Below, one piece after another: positions 62,401 to 64,000 of a stretch of 64,000 nt of DNA; the stretch's first letter is position 1; every line of letters begins with the position of its first letter. The notes beneath the pieces were generated by a model that saw only the letters and a program-made list of their open reading frames with translations, ran no database searches and was not told the DNA's origin. The DNA is taken from NCBI GenBank assembly GCA_003255065.1, contig QAOA01001366.1, positions 124,001 to 188,000 of the forward strand. Reading direction: 5' to 3'. Source of the stretch: Cercis canadensis (taxonomy: Eukaryota; Streptophyta; Magnoliopsida; Fabales; Fabaceae). Both the position numbers and the translations under genes were made by a program.

Positions 62401-64000
62401 AAAATGCATTGAATAAGCAACAAAAGTAAAGTGAAGAGAGAGAGAGAGGGTCAACCTCAATCCAACAGGATGGAGCTCCAAATCTAGCTTGCTCTGAGGT
62501 CTACTTACCAAACTGTCCTAAAACTCCTAAAAGCAAAATCTTATGGGAAATCAGAAAAATCTTAAAACTCATTGTTTTACCCAAAAAAATAACATTTTTT
62601 TCTTAACAGATGGTTTCATACGGTGTCACTGCATATTTTGCAATTGATAGGTAAATTAGGCTGTGAAACATCCATCCATTAGCTGCTTGAAGGGTTACAT
62701 AAAAATTTAACATATTTTGATTACTAGCTGGCATATAAAGTATTCTGTTTTCTTATTTTTAAGTTTATTTTTTGTTTATTTTGGTTACGATTTTAGGTTC
62801 AAATACAAAATTTATAAATTATAAAAACTACTTCAATACCACTCCACCACAAATTGTTTGGTTCTAAGCTTAAATTTTAGTAGGAAATTAAGGAAAATTT
62901 TTGTTTGGTGGATTGGATAGATAGAAGAATTAGATATGCACATAGTAGGATTAAAATGTAATAATAATTAAGTAGATATCCTATAACATATTTAATGAGT
63001 CAAAAGGATAATTTCAATCACGTAAAAAAATGATAATTTTGATCACATTAAAAANTTTCTAAAAAAAATGATAATTTTGATCACATTAAAAAAAAGGATA
63101 ATTAAAGGGATAGGATAAGAAATATACTCAAATAATATAATATCTAATATTAAAATGAAAATTTTATATACCAATAGTGTGCATTTTTAAATACTATAGT
63201 TCTTTATTATAATATTTAAATTCAAAATATAATATGATGGATTGAGTATCTATTGTACAATTATTTGATAAAATTATATTATATTATATTAATAAGATTT
63301 TTTTTATTTTTTTTTGATACTTTTGACTACGACTTTAAATTCAAGAACAAAACCCATAAATTTTGAGAATGATCTCAGTATTATTGGTGATGTTTTTATT
63401 ATTTATTAGTATGATAATAATTGTATATTGGTAAACAATATTTATATCAATGATATAATATGGTATGTTAATTTTAAAATATTCATACAATTTTTAATTT
63501 TATTAAATTTAAATTTTATCAATAATTTGAAATTTTAAAACATACTAACTAATTTGATTTTTTGATATCTTCACAATAATATTAAAATCAATGATTAATT
63601 CTGCCTTGAATCTCCTAATAAGAGGTAGGAGTAACATTATCCCAACTTTTAGTGGGGTAGTTTATCAAGCACCCGTTTTGTTTCCTAGTACAAAATGTGA
63701 GGGAAGTAACATGGGAGGAATAATGCATTATCAAGCCTAATTCATTTGTGTAGCCCACAAAAAAAAAAAAACCCCACATTTTATTTGCATTATGCAGAAT
63801 ATTTATCCTTATGATTATGAATTAGTATCAAAAGCATTATTTTGCCCCAAATCCTCTGGTATTAGTTCATAATTCTTGGGATTAATGGCAGGAGTTCGTT
63901 AATAACTGTTCTAGTTCGTAATTTCTAGTTTGATTCTCTTTTGTAATCTGCTCCATTTGATCAGTGTTGTTAGCTGTTGCCTAGCAGGGTGTTTTTCCTC
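62400..64000. other. A+T-rich flank upstream of the kinase gene
   Basis: No gene seen. A copied ~35-bp stretch flanks the n at 63,055. A TTTTTGATACTTTTGACTAC motif at about 63,311 belongs to a short dispersed repeat. Confidence 0.5.

Overview
The window is nuclear DNA from a flowering plant, most likely a eudicot. Every gene I could model has a plant-specific or plant-typical product and GT-AG introns. The spacer is very A+T rich and full of small non-autonomous transposons. I cannot name the species. Genes were modelled by hand from open frames, splice sites and phase bookkeeping. Products rest on motif and family recognition, not on a database search.

Layout. At 1-450 (-) is the 5' part of an AT-hook/PPC (AHL) gene, cut by the window edge. 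At 1801-9435 (-) is a ten-exon GBF-interacting-protein-1-like gene with a GC-AG intron and a 16-nt microexon. At 14898-20411 (+) is a seven-exon CorA-like transporter-family gene whose usual GMN signature reads GIN. From about 20.66 to 28.26 kb lies a degenerate tandem array encoding small secreted six-cysteine (thionin-like) peptides, all on the minus strand. One copy is intact, three look broken, and a truncated Copia fragment sits in the intron of one. At 29504-31841 (+) is a two-exon two-pore K+ channel (TPK). At 33819-36342 (-) is a three-exon coiled-coil protein that I cannot name. At 47861-49555 (+) is a group IIc WRKY factor of the WRKY28/71 type. At 58078-61241 (-) is a seven-exon receptor-like kinase of the At3g17420/At5g18500 type.

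The long gene-poor stretches (9.6-14.2, 36.3-47.8, 49.6-57.9 and 62.1-64 kb) hold small transposons. These include a ~515-bp foldback element, two Mutator-like MITEs with the same GGCTCTTTGAC ends (one with a perfect 10-bp target duplication), a hAT-like MITE full of CCGAACCG repeats nested inside one of them, three copies of a ~215-bp MITE, and a possible tRNA-derived SINE.

The genes do not form an operon or an obvious pathway. Two encode membrane ion-transport proteins, three encode regulatory or DNA-binding proteins, one encodes a kinase, and the peptide cluster looks like an independently evolving defence-type array. Nine single 'n' characters occur. At least six are flanked by near-identical direct copies of the same sequence, so they look like unmerged contig overlaps. 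One of them doubles most of the intact peptide gene, and readers should collapse it.
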